Shown piece after piece: positions 16,432 through 25,221 of a DNA stretch of 64,000 nucleotides. The stretch lies in assembly GCF_036178845.1 (NCBI RefSeq), contig NZ_CP108070.1, positions 1,488,001-1,552,000 of the forward strand, read 5' to 3'. Source of the DNA: Streptomyces sp. NBC_00271 (GTDB lineage: Bacteria > Actinomycetota > Actinomycetes > Streptomycetales > Streptomycetaceae). Numbering within the stretch: the stretch's first letter is position 1; the number at the start of each line of letters is the position of its first letter. The notes beneath the pieces are model-generated. The model saw nothing but the letters and a program-made list of their open reading frames with translations, did no database searches and was not told where the DNA came from. The position numbers and the translations under genes are program-made.

Positions 16432-17726
16432 GAGGTCCTCACTTCCGGGATGGGATCGCGGTGGCGCTCGCGCAGGGCGGAGCGCAGTTGCAGCCACCAC
16501 ACGGCCGAGCCGCTGATGGTCGCGGCGGCGACGCCCCAGGCCGAGCCGGCCGTGCCGCCGAGGGCCGCTCCGCCGAGTCCGCCGCCGACGTAGCAGGCGG
16601 AGGCGAACAGCTGGCAGCGCAGGCTGCGCCGGGCCGCGCCGAGCGCGCGCAGTCCGGCCGCCGCGCCAGTGCCGAGGCCCGCTCCCGCGACGCTGAGGGT
16701 GATCTGCACGATGAGGTGCGAGGAGGAGTGCCAGACGTCGCCGAGTGCGAGTTCACCGAGCCGGCCCGGCATCAGCAGCAGCGCCGAGCCCCAGAGCAGC
16801 GCTCCGGCGGCCTGCCCCCCGCCAAGGAGGAGACAGAACCTGCCCAGTTGATGCGGGGCCTGCCGCAGCACCCGTGCCGCCTCGGGGACGGTGACCAGCG
16901 AAAGCCCCATCAGCACGGCGAGGAACGGGCCGAGCAGAAGCTCGGCGCCGCGCACCGCACCCACCGCGCTCACCCCGACGATCGCGCCGAGCCCGTACGC
17001 CCGCAACTGGCTCGCGCCGCTGAGGCTGACGTTCTCGACCAGGTACCGGTAGCCAAGATCACGCTGTTCGCGCAGCCACCCGCGGGCCTGTGCGATCCGG
17101 GGCCGGATGCCGGACTGGACGCAGCCGTACCCGGCCGCCACCGTGGCGGACGCGCCCCAGGCGAGCACGAAGGCGGCCACACTGCCGACGTGGGCCGCCA
17201 CCACCATCGCCGGGACGAGCGCGATGCCCCACACGACGTCGTTGACGAACGCCTTCCGTCCGTCGCCTGCGGCGAAGAACGAGAACCGCCAGGCGTCCTG
17301 GAGCAGCAGCCCCGGCATCATGAGACCGAGGGCGGCGAAGGCGGGCCCCACCCGGCCGCCGAGGCCGAGTCCGGCGGCCAGGCACAGCACTCCGAGAGCC
17401 GTTCCTACGCCGAGCGCGGTACCCGTCGAGCGGGCCACCGCCCCGCGCCAGGACGCGTCCGGCCCTCCGCTGAAGCGGACCACGAGCGGGTCGGTGGCAA
17501 GGCCGCGGGAGACGTTGAGCACTACGCCGTAGGTCACCCAGGCGAGACTGAACACGCCGAACGCGGTCACCCCCAGGGAGCGGGCCACGTAGATGCCCAC
17601 CGCGAAGTTGCTGATGCTGGAGGCAGCCTGGTCGGCCAGTCCCCAGGAGAGCCGGCCGACGAGGGCCCGCTTGGCGGACCGGGCGGGTCTCGTCGCCTTC
17701 TCCCCGTCGGTGGTCGTCGGCGTCAT
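16428..17726 (-). CDS. Wzx-type lipid-linked oligosaccharide flippase
   Basis: This 432-residue integral membrane protein has about 12 hydrophobic segments, beginning LSWGLADQAASSISNFAVGIYVARSLG, a typical start for O-antigen flippases of the MOP superfamily. It would move the completed repeat unit across the membrane to the Wzy polymerase encoded earlier in the operon. It overlaps the DUF4910 gene stop and the GT2 start by 4 bp each. Confidence 0.85.
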   Translation of the reverse strand: MTPTTTDGEKATRPARSAKRALVGRLSWGLADQAASSISNFAVGIYVARSLGVTAFGVFSLAWVTYGVVLNVSRGLATDPLVVRFSGGPDASWRGAVARSTGTALGVGTALGVLCLAAGLGLGGRVGPAFAALGLMMPGLLLQDAWRFSFFAAGDGRKAFVNDVVWGIALVPAMVVAAHVGSVAAFVLAWGASATVAAGYGCVQSGIRPRIAQARGWLREQRDLGYRYLVENVSLSGASQLRAYGLGAIVGVSAVGAVRGAELLLGPFLAVLMGLSLVTVPEAARVLRQAPHQLGRFCLLLGGGQAAGALLWGSALLLMPGRLGELALGDVWHSSSHLIVQITLSVAGAGLGTGAAAGLRALGAARRSLRCQLFASACYVGGGLGGAALGGTAGSAWGVAAATISGSAVWWLQLRSALRERHRDPIPEVRTS

Positions 17727-18997
17727 GTCTTGATCAGCCCGGCCTCGTGGAGTGCGTCGGCGGCGCCGGCGACGGTGTCGAACGGCAGCCCGGACCGTTC
17801 GGCGACGTCCAGCAGACTGTGCTCGCCGTCGGAGAGGTTGAGCACCCAGAGCATGGCCATCTGTGCCTGCTTGGTGTCGCTGCGGCCGCCGAGCGCGTCG
17901 TACAACCCCCGTCGGCCCAGCTGGGGTTCGCCGTAGGGGCTGAGGTTGAGGTACCGCCGGTTGCGGTCGAGAACGGCGAACGCCTCGCGGCAGACCGCGA
18001 GGGTGTCCGCCATCGCCTCCGGGGAGACGAAGTCCGGGTTGTCCGCCGAGGTGTGGTACTCGGGGTAGCCGGCGTACGGGGTCCGGCTGAGCGATCCCAC
18101 GCCCAGATTGAACCCGGGTGAGCAGTACTGCCGCTCGTCGTATCCGTACGGGGTGAACTCGGTGACGTGGTGCGGGCGTTCAGACGCGGCCAGCACGTGC
18201 CGCAGCACCCGGTCGATCTCCGCGTCGCCGCGCCTGCTCTGCTTGTACGTCAGCTGCCCCGAGTCGCCGGCGCAGGCCAGCACGAGGCCGTGCTTGACCC
18301 GCTCGATCCGCTCCGCGTTGCGGGCCAGCCAGGTGATCGCCCCGATGGTGCCGGGGGCGTAGATGAACCGGTAGGTGTAGTACGGCGTCTGCCGCGCCAG
18401 CTCGCGGGCGAGGAAGGTCGCGACCGCGATGCCGGCCAGGTTGTCGTTGGCCAGCGACGGGTGGCAGACGTGGCAGGAGACGATGACCTCGTCGGCCACC
18501 TGTCCGGGGACCACGTGCTCGGCATAGGTGAGGTGGCCGTCCGCGAGGCTGGAGTCGACGCGCACCTCGTAGTCGCCGTCGGGCAGCGCGTCCAGGGTCT
18601 CCTGGGCCAGGCAGAAGCCCCATTCCGGCTTGTAGTAGCTGGTGCGGTACGGCACCCAGGTCGGGTGGTCCGGCAGGGTGTGCAGGTGTTCGCGGAGCTC
18701 GGCCAGCGGCATGGTCTTCGACACCGGCACGCTGTAGCCGAGCACGTGCAGGCTGGACGCGGCGAAGTCGACGACCCGCCGGCCGGTGGCGTCGGCGATG
18801 TACGCGTCCCGGATGTTCCACTCCTGCGGAACCGTCCAGTCGAGCACCTGCGTCCCGGTCGGCACCTCGTGCACCTGCAACGGGACGTACTCGCCGACGA
18901 TGTCCAGGGTGGCGCGCACACCGTCGCCGGTGATGCTCCGGCAGAGCGGGTACAGCCGCTCCACCAGCGCGTGCATCTCCTCGCCGACTGCGGTCAT
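17723..18997 (-). CDS. DUF4910 aminopeptidase-like protein with C-terminal winged helix
   Basis: The 424-residue protein matches the DUF4910/DUF2172 family of zinc-peptidase-like folds often found in polysaccharide clusters. Visible features are SCHVCHPSLANDNLAGIAVA (His and Asp ligands as in M28 peptidases), DSGQLTYKQSRRG, YGYDERQYCSPGFNLGVGSL and a final helix-turn-helix-like domain (about 355-424). Biochemical function is not established to my knowledge. It may hydrolyse or form an amide on an amino sugar. ATG 18997 overlaps the epimerase stop. Confidence 0.8.
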   Translation of the reverse strand: MTAVGEEMHALVERLYPLCRSITGDGVRATLDIVGEYVPLQVHEVPTGTQVLDWTVPQEWNIRDAYIADATGRRVVDFAASSLHVLGYSVPVSKTMPLAELREHLHTLPDHPTWVPYRTSYYKPEWGFCLAQETLDALPDGDYEVRVDSSLADGHLTYAEHVVPGQVADEVIVSCHVCHPSLANDNLAGIAVATFLARELARQTPYYTYRFIYAPGTIGAITWLARNAERIERVKHGLVLACAGDSGQLTYKQSRRGDAEIDRVLRHVLAASERPHHVTEFTPYGYDERQYCSPGFNLGVGSLSRTPYAGYPEYHTSADNPDFVSPEAMADTLAVCREAFAVLDRNRRYLNLSPYGEPQLGRRGLYDALGGRSDTKQAQMAMLWVLNLSDGEHSLLDVAERSGLPFDTVAGAADALHEAGLIKT

Positions 18998-20019
18998 CGG
19001 CGCCACCGCAGGGTGTCGTCGACGGTGCCGGCCTCGGAAGCCGCGCGCAGCACGGCGAGCCGGGTGAAGCGCTGCTCGAAGTCCTCCCGGGTCAGCCCGA
19101 ACTTCCGGTAGGCGTCGGCGAGTTCGAGCGCACCCTGCTTCACCGTCCACTCGCAGTCGAAGCCGGGTATCGCGGCGCGGAAGCGGGAGAAGTCGACCCG
19201 GTACGACCGCGGATCGGCACCGTTCTCGCCGGTGATCACCACCTTCGCGCCGGACACCGCCTCGGCGACCTGGTCGGCGATCTCGGCGACGGTGACGTTG
19301 TTGATCTCGCTGCCGATGTTGAACGCCCGGTCGTGCACCGCCTCGCGCGGCGCGGTCAGCGCGGCCGTGAAGGCGCGCGCGATGTCGGCGGCGTGCACCA
19401 GCGGGCGCCAGGGGGTGCCGTCGGAGAGGACCAACACCTCGCCGGAAAGCAGCGCGTGGCCGACAAGATTGTTGAGCACGATGTCGGCGCGCAGCCGGGG
19501 CGAGTAGCCGAAGGCGGTGGCGTTGCGCATGAACACCGGGGTGAAGTCGCCGTCGGCCAGCGCGTGCAGGTCGTCCTCCACCCGCACCTTCGACTCCGCG
19601 TACGGCGTCACCGGGCGCAGTGGAGCGTCCTCGTCCACCAGGCCGTCGCCGCCGGAGGCGCCGTAGACGGAGCAGGTCGACGCGTACAGGAAGCGTCGTA
19701 CTCCGGCGTCGCGGGCCAGTCGGGCCAGCCGCACGGACGCGTGGTGGTTGATGTCGTAGGTGAGTTCGGGCGCCAGCGAGCCGAGCGGGTCGTTGGACAG
19801 CGCGGCCAGGTGGATCACAGCTTCCACCCCGGCCACGTGGTCGGCGGTGATGTCGCGCAGGTCCACCCGCTCCCCCGGCGGGTCGGCGGGCGCCGGGCCG
19901 AGGACGGAGTCGGCGAACAGGCCGGCGTCGAGACCGACGACCTCGTGTCCGGCGGCCGTGAGCACCGGGGCCATTACGGTGCCCAGGTAGCCCTGGTGTC
20001 CAGTCAGCAGTACGCGCAA
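18994..20019 (-). CDS. NAD-dependent sugar epimerase/dehydratase (extended SDR)
   Basis: This 341-residue enzyme has the NAD-binding motif TGHQGYLG at residues 6-13, HLAALSNDP, and the SDR catalytic pair in TPYAESK, with STCSVYG supplying the Ser/Thr. It would act on a nucleotide-activated keto-sugar made for this polymer. The exact reaction (epimerisation, reduction or dehydration) cannot be assigned. It starts 3 bp after the PIG-L gene. Confidence 0.88.
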   Translation of the reverse strand: MRVLLTGHQGYLGTVMAPVLTAAGHEVVGLDAGLFADSVLGPAPADPPGERVDLRDITADHVAGVEAVIHLAALSNDPLGSLAPELTYDINHHASVRLARLARDAGVRRFLYASTCSVYGASGGDGLVDEDAPLRPVTPYAESKVRVEDDLHALADGDFTPVFMRNATAFGYSPRLRADIVLNNLVGHALLSGEVLVLSDGTPWRPLVHAADIARAFTAALTAPREAVHDRAFNIGSEINNVTVAEIADQVAEAVSGAKVVITGENGADPRSYRVDFSRFRAAIPGFDCEWTVKQGALELADAYRKFGLTREDFEQRFTRLAVLRAASEAGTVDDTLRWRR

Positions 20020-20022
20020 GGT

Positions 20023-20670
20023 TCAATCCCCCAGGTTGAGCGTGAGTTTGGTGACGGCGAACGCCTCGGCGTAGCGCGCGTGGCATTCGATGCCGCGGAT
20101 CCGGGCAAGGCCGAGGAAGGCTTCCCGGTCGTACCAGGGCCGGTGCCGCTGCGAGGGATAGTGCTCCTGCAGCAGTTGCACCTTCTGTTCGGCGATCTCA
20201 GGTGACAGCGGCTGGTACGCCGCCGGTCGGCCGAGGTCGCCGTCCCACTTGACGATCTCGTAGCCGAGCACGAGGTGGTCACGGAACGCCGTGGTCATCA
20301 GCTTCGCCAGGCCGCGGTGATCCTGGTGGGCGTCGTCGGTGCGCGGCGCAAGGACCAGCTCCGGTTCGGTCTGCAGGCGCAGCTCCTCGACCGCGGCCTT
20401 GGCCTCCTCCCAGTGCGCGGGCAACCGGCCGTCCGGCAGCTTGTGCACGGTCAGCCGCAGGTCGGCGCCCGGGCAGAAGGCGGTGAGCGCGGCCTGTTCC
20501 TCCTGCTCCCGCTCGCTGCCGCCGCCGGAGAGCACCAGCGCGTCGACACGGATTCCGGGCCGCGCCTGGCACAGCGTCAGCAGCGTGCCGCCGGCACCGA
20601 TGGCGATGTCGTCGCAGTGCGCGCCCACCGCGACGATCCGGTCCAGGGGCCCGGCCCCGAGCCGGATCAC
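20023..20670 (-). CDS. PIG-L family N-deacetylase
   Basis: The 215-residue protein shows the PIG-L zinc signature AVGAHCDDIAIGAGGTLL, a variant of AHPDD, and a second site AHQDHRGLAK. PIG-L enzymes remove N-acetyl groups from GlcNAc-type sugars. The free amine could then be acylated or otherwise modified, which fits the aminotransferase and DUF4910 genes nearby. The start is GTG 20670, which overlaps the upstream stop (GTGA). Confidence 0.88.
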   Translation of the reverse strand: MIRLGAGPLDRIVAVGAHCDDIAIGAGGTLLTLCQARPGIRVDALVLSGGGSEREQEEQAALTAFCPGADLRLTVHKLPDGRLPAHWEEAKAAVEELRLQTEPELVLAPRTDDAHQDHRGLAKLMTTAFRDHLVLGYEIVKWDGDLGRPAAYQPLSPEIAEQKVQLLQEHYPSQRHRPWYDREAFLGLARIRGIECHARYAEAFAVTKLTLNLGD

Positions 20671-21461
20671 GCTCTGACTCCGGCGCTGTCCCGCTCCCAC
20701 ACGGCCCACGGGCGGTCGCCCCGCGCGTAGGCCTCGTCGAGCGCGGCCCGCTCCTTCACGGTGTCGGTCGGCTTCCAGAAGCCGCGGTGCTGGTGCGCCA
20801 CCAACCGGCCGCGCTTGGCCAGTTGGGCGCAGCCGTCGGCGACCAGGTCCCCGTTCTCCGGTATGTGGTCGAAGACCTCCTGGCGGAGCACGAAGTAGCC
20901 GCCGTTCTCCCACAGCGGCATGTCGCTCACCGCGGTGATGCCCCCCACCAGGCCGTCCTCGCCCAGGTCCACGCAGTGGAACGACGACTGCGGCGGCACC
21001 ACCATCATCGACGCACCGGCGTCGCGCCGGGCGAACCGGTCGATCATCTCCGGCAGCGGGGCGTCGGTGAGCACGTCGGCGTAGTTCGCGAGGAACATCT
21101 CGTCGCCGTCCAGATGGTGCCGCACCCGGCGCAGCCGCTCCCCGATCGGCGACTCGATGCCGGTCTGCGCGAACGTGATCGTCCAGTCGGCTATGTCGGT
21201 GGACAGCAGCTCGGTCCGCCCGCCCCGCAGCACGAAGTCGTTGGACGCGGTCTCCTCGTAGTTGAGGAAGAAGTTCTTGATGTGGTGAGCCCCGTAACCG
21301 AGGCACAGGATGAACTCCGTGTGCCCGAAGTGCGCGTAGTAGCGCATGACGTGCCAGATCAGCGGTCGCGGCCCGACCATCGCCATCGGCTTGGGCACGT
21401 CGTCGGAGGTTCCGTTGCGCATGCGCATTCCGTAACCGCCGCAGAACAGAACGACCTTCAT
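20667..21461 (-). CDS. Sugar-1-phosphate nucleotidyltransferase, glucose-1-phosphate cytidylyltransferase-like
   Basis: The 264-residue GT-A-like enzyme begins MKVVLFCGGYGMRMR (GGxGxR phosphate loop), followed by VPKPMAMVGPRPLIWHVMRYYAHFG, close to RfbF cytidylyltransferases. A product such as CDP-glucose would feed a CDP-6-deoxysugar. No CDP-glucose 4,6-dehydratase is present in the window, so that step must come from elsewhere or the SDR. ATG 21461 overlaps the methyltransferase stop. Confidence 0.88.
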   Translation of the reverse strand: MKVVLFCGGYGMRMRNGTSDDVPKPMAMVGPRPLIWHVMRYYAHFGHTEFILCLGYGAHHIKNFFLNYEETASNDFVLRGGRTELLSTDIADWTITFAQTGIESPIGERLRRVRHHLDGDEMFLANYADVLTDAPLPEMIDRFARRDAGASMMVVPPQSSFHCVDLGEDGLVGGITAVSDMPLWENGGYFVLRQEVFDHIPENGDLVADGCAQLAKRGRLVAHQHRGFWKPTDTVKERAALDEAYARGDRPWAVWERDSAGVRA

Positions 21462-22693
21462 GACTTGACCTCGACAATGCTCAGTTCCGGGATCGGAAAG
21501 ACCAGCCGGCCGCCCCACTCGTGTACGAAGGACAACTGCTCGACCAGCTCGGTCCGCAGGTTCCACGGGAGGACGAGGACGTAGTCCGGCTTGTCGGCGG
21601 CTATCTGCTCGGGCGGAAGGATCGGGATGCGGGTGCCGGGGGTGAACCGGCCGTGCTTGTACGGGTTGCGGTCGACCGTGTATGCGAGCAGGTCGGGCCG
21701 GATACCGCAGTGGTTGAGCAGGGTGTTGCCCTTGCCCGGGGCGCCGTAGCCGACGACCGTCTCACCGCGCTCGGCCGCGTCGATGAGGAACCGCAGCAGG
21801 TCCCGGCGCACCTTGGCGACCCGGGCGGAGAACTCGGTGTAGCCGGACAGCTCCTGCAGCCCGGCGGCCTTCTCCCGGTCCAGCACGTCGGCCACCTGCT
21901 GGGTCGGCTCGCCGGCCACCTCGGTCGGCCGGGCCCACAGCCGGATGGACCCGCCGTGCGTGGGCAGCAGCTCGACGTCCACGAGCGTGAGTCCGCCGCT
22001 CGCCAGGGCCCGGATCGCGGACGCGACCGTGTAGTACTGGAAGTGCTCGTGGTAGATCGTGTCGTACTGGTTCTCCTCGATCAGGGTCAGCAGGTGCTGC
22101 ACCTCGATGGAGACCCAGCCGTCGTCGGCGACCAGGGCGCGCAGCCCCTGGGTGAACCCGACCACGTCGGGGATGTGCGCGTAGACGTTGTTGGCCACGA
22201 CCAGGTCCGCCGGGCCGTGCTCGGCGCGGACGGCCGAGCCGGTGTCGGGGCTCAGGAACTCCGTGAGCGTGGGCACACCCGCCTCTCGCGCCGCGGCACC
22301 GACGTTCACCGAGGGCTCGATGCCCAGGCAGCGGATCCCGCGGTCCACCACATGCCTCAGCAGGTACCCGTCGTTGCTCGCGACCTCGACCACGAAGGCG
22401 TCGGGACCGAGAGCGAGGCGCTGTGCGGCACCGTCGACGAACGTGCGCGCGTGCTCCACCCAGGAGGTCGAGAAGGAGGAGAAGTACGCGTACTCGCTGA
22501 ACGTCTCCTCCGGCGTGATCAGCGGAGGGATCTGCGCGAGCCAACAGTCGGTGCAGACGCGCAGGTGCAGCGGGTACGCCGGTTCCGGCTGGTCCAGTTG
22601 GTCCGCGGCGAGAAAGCTCTCGCACGGCGGGGTCGCCCCCAGATCGACGACGCTCGCCAGCGTCGCCGAGCCGCAGAGTCGGCATCGTGTCAT
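21458..22693 (-). CDS. Sugar C-methyltransferase with zinc-binding N-terminus
   Basis: The 411-residue protein has the three-part structure of NDP-hexose C-methyltransferases: a cysteine-rich zinc region (CRLCG at the start and RVCTDCWLAQ), a SAM domain (VVEVASNDGYLL, IHEHFQYY-like YHEHFQYYT), and a C-terminal domain (VVGYGAPGKGNTLLNHCGI). Such enzymes methylate C3 or C5 of 4-keto deoxysugars. It fits a branched deoxysugar made with the adjacent nucleotidyltransferase and epimerases. It overlaps both neighbouring genes by 4 bp. Confidence 0.9.
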   Translation of the reverse strand: MTRCRLCGSATLASVVDLGATPPCESFLAADQLDQPEPAYPLHLRVCTDCWLAQIPPLITPEETFSEYAYFSSFSTSWVEHARTFVDGAAQRLALGPDAFVVEVASNDGYLLRHVVDRGIRCLGIEPSVNVGAAAREAGVPTLTEFLSPDTGSAVRAEHGPADLVVANNVYAHIPDVVGFTQGLRALVADDGWVSIEVQHLLTLIEENQYDTIYHEHFQYYTVASAIRALASGGLTLVDVELLPTHGGSIRLWARPTEVAGEPTQQVADVLDREKAAGLQELSGYTEFSARVAKVRRDLLRFLIDAAERGETVVGYGAPGKGNTLLNHCGIRPDLLAYTVDRNPYKHGRFTPGTRIPILPPEQIAADKPDYVLVLPWNLRTELVEQLSFVHEWGGRLVFPIPELSIVEVKS

Positions 22694-23928
22694 CTACTGC
22701 CCCCATCCCTGCTCGCGCGGGTGTCCCCAGCGCGAGCCAGTGCTGACCGACCCGCGATCGCGGTGCGGTACCCCTCCACCAGGCGCTCAAGGCCGACGGC
22801 CGGGCTGAACCCCTGCTCGTAACGGCGCCGGGCCGCCTGGCCCATCTCCCGGTTGCGGGTCGGCTCGGCCGCGATCCGGCGTATGCAGGACGCGAGCGAG
22901 GCGGGCTCGCCCGGCTGGTGCAGCAGCCCGGTGACGCCGTCCTCGACGAGTTCGACGAAAGCGCCGTGACCGGCGGCGACGGTCGGGACCCCGGCCGCCA
23001 TCGCCTCCACGACCACCAGGCCGAACGCCTCCAGCCACGTCGAGGGGGCCACCACGGCGACCGACCGCGCGATGGCCTTTTGGCACTCCGCCGGGTCCAG
23101 CAGGCCGACGTAGCGCACGTCGTCCCGGCCCGCCGCCCAGGCGGTCACCTCTCGCTCCAGCGGCCCCGTGCCCGCGATCACGAGCGGGACGCCCACACCG
23201 CCGCTCGCCGCGATCTCGTCCCACGCGGCCATGAGCAGCCGTACGCCCTTGGCCTCCGCGAGCCGGCCGAGATAGAGCAACTGCTCTCCCCCGCCTTCCC
23301 GGCGAGTGTCCGGTTCGGGCACGAAGTTGTGCTTCACCGCCAGCCGTTCGGCCGGCATGCCGGACCGCACCAGGACGTCGCGCTGCGCCGCGGAGATGCA
23401 GAAGAACCGCTCCACGCCGGACCACCACCGCCGCCGGTTGACCGACAGGCTGACCGCGAGCGGCACCGTCGCGAGGCGGGAGTTCCGGTAGCAACCGTGC
23501 CGGACGGCGGGCAGTGGCGCCGATCCGACGCACTCGGTGCATGGCCGGCCGTCCCGCTGCAGCGTGCCTGGCGGGCACACCTGGGTGTAGTTGTGCAGCG
23601 TGGCGACGGCGGGCACACCGGCGTCGGCGCAGGCGGCGAGCACCGCGGGCGACAGGAGCGGGAAGACGTTGTGGACGTGCACCACGTCCGGCCGCTCGGT
23701 GCGCAGCCGGGCGGCGAGTTCCGTGCGGACCGCCGGATTCCACGGCACGAGGAGCGGCACCGCGACCTTGCCGAGGAGGGAGCGGGCGCCGATGTCGTCG
23801 CTGCGCCGCTCGAACACCTCGACGCGGTGGCCGGCCGCGCGCAGCAGCTCCACCTCCTGGTCGACGACCTTGTTCTCCCCGCTCGGCTGCGCCGAGGCGT
23901 AGCGGTTGTGCACCACGAGGACGTGCAT
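22690..23928 (-). CDS. Family 4 glycosyltransferase
   Basis: The 412-residue GT-B enzyme begins MHVLVVHNRYASAQPSGENKVVD and has the donor-site pattern LLYLGRLAEAKGV, VAPSTWLEAFGLVVVEAMAAGVP with the EX7E motif. A Cys-rich segment VCPPGTLQRDGRPCTECVG in the acceptor half recurs in some polysaccharide GT4 enzymes. It starts 2 bp downstream of the polymerase gene. The sugar specificity is unknown. Confidence 0.9.
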   Translation of the reverse strand: MHVLVVHNRYASAQPSGENKVVDQEVELLRAAGHRVEVFERRSDDIGARSLLGKVAVPLLVPWNPAVRTELAARLRTERPDVVHVHNVFPLLSPAVLAACADAGVPAVATLHNYTQVCPPGTLQRDGRPCTECVGSAPLPAVRHGCYRNSRLATVPLAVSLSVNRRRWWSGVERFFCISAAQRDVLVRSGMPAERLAVKHNFVPEPDTRREGGGEQLLYLGRLAEAKGVRLLMAAWDEIAASGGVGVPLVIAGTGPLEREVTAWAAGRDDVRYVGLLDPAECQKAIARSVAVVAPSTWLEAFGLVVVEAMAAGVPTVAAGHGAFVELVEDGVTGLLHQPGEPASLASCIRRIAAEPTRNREMGQAARRRYEQGFSPAVGLERLVEGYRTAIAGRSALARAGDTRASRDGGSR

Positions 23929-23930
23929 GG

Positions 23931-25220
23931 TCAGGTCACCTCCGATCTACGGGCCCAGCGCGGGACGTGCCGTCGAGGGGCTTCGGGCAGCGCGAGCGGA
24001 ACGGCCTGGGCGGGGGCCGCCAACAGCGAGGCGGCCAGGGCCAGATGGAGCAGATACGGCGAGGCGTCGCCGAGGCCGGCCTCGGTGTACGAGGCGATCG
24101 CGCAGTAGCTGATCAGGAAGATCGCGCAGGCCCGCTGGAGCGACGGCGGGCGCAGCAGCGCGACGCCGCCCAGCACGATGATGATCGCCGCGACGAGGGT
24201 GACGCCGATCAGGCCCTGCTCGTTGTAGACGGCCAGCCAGCTGTTGTCGATCGGCAGCCCGCCGAACGACTTGTCGCCCAGGCCCACGCCGAACGCCTTC
24301 TCCCCGGTCGTCCGGGGCGCGGCCAGCAGCGCGTTCCAGACCTTGGCCCGGCCGGTGAGACTGGAGAAGTTCTCCTGGCTCTGTCCGCGCAGGAACCAGG
24401 TCTGCAGCGCGGAGGCGAAGCCGACCGCGGCCACCACCGAGCACAGCACGGCCCAGGTGAAGAACCGGCGGGCCGCGGCGCTGGTCAGGACGAGCGAGCC
24501 GATCGCCAGCGCCAGCCCGAGCAGCAGGCCGAGCGTGGCCGTCCGGGTGTGGGTCAGCGCGAGCAGCACCAGCGACGGCACGATGACCAGCGCGGCGCTG
24601 GTCCGGTCGGTCCGCCTGCCGATGACGAGCAGCATGGTGAGCCCGATGATCACCGCCGCGTACTGCCCGATCTGCGGCGGGGTGAGCGGCCACAGCGCGC
24701 CGACGAGGCGTCCGCCGTAGAGGTCGGGCAGGGCCTTGCCCGGGGAGACGACCAGGCCGAGGGCCACCGAGCCGAGGACCGCGAAGTAGGCCCGGATGTG
24801 GTAGCGGACGAACGTGAGGCTGCCGTCCCACCAGCGGCTGAGCAGCCACAGGGTGCCGACGAAGAGAGTCAGCCGGAAGCAGCGGAACAGCGCGCCCGTC
24901 CCGGACTCCAGGCTCGCGCTGGAGATCACGCTGGACACCAGCAGCAGGGTGAGCAGCAGCACGTAGGCGCTGGCTCTGATGCGCACCCGCTGGTTGACCA
25001 CGAGTGCCAGAGCGAACGCGGCGACCAGCGAGCCCATGGTGACCATCTGGATGAGGGAGCGGGGCAGCGGGACGATGGTCTTCGCCCCGGCGGAGCCGAG
25101 CGTGTTGAGGATCAGCAGCCCCCAGACGATCCCGACGGCCTTCGGTGTGCCGGCCGGGCGCGGTTCGGCGCCGGGCAGCGTCCCCGCCCTGTCCGGTCCG
25201 CGCGTCAGGTTCTCACCCAT
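23931..25220 (-). CDS. O-antigen polymerase/ligase-like membrane protein (Wzy)
   Basis: The 429-residue protein has about 11-12 membrane segments and a periplasm-facing loop (about 255-310) with LTGRAKVWNALL, a pattern of Wzy_C polymerases and ligases (WaaL/Wzy). It would polymerise flipped repeat units. ATG 25220 lies 1 bp from the upstream stop. GTG 25229, overlapping the preceding gene, is an alternative. Sequence divergence within this family limits assignment to fold-level evidence. Confidence 0.8.
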   Translation of the reverse strand: MGENLTRGPDRAGTLPGAEPRPAGTPKAVGIVWGLLILNTLGSAGAKTIVPLPRSLIQMVTMGSLVAAFALALVVNQRVRIRASAYVLLLTLLLVSSVISSASLESGTGALFRCFRLTLFVGTLWLLSRWWDGSLTFVRYHIRAYFAVLGSVALGLVVSPGKALPDLYGGRLVGALWPLTPPQIGQYAAVIIGLTMLLVIGRRTDRTSAALVIVPSLVLLALTHTRTATLGLLLGLALAIGSLVLTSAAARRFFTWAVLCSVVAAVGFASALQTWFLRGQSQENFSSLTGRAKVWNALLAAPRTTGEKAFGVGLGDKSFGGLPIDNSWLAVYNEQGLIGVTLVAAIIIVLGGVALLRPPSLQRACAIFLISYCAIASYTEAGLGDASPYLLHLALAASLLAAPAQAVPLALPEAPRRHVPRWARRSEVT

Positions 25221-25221
25221 C

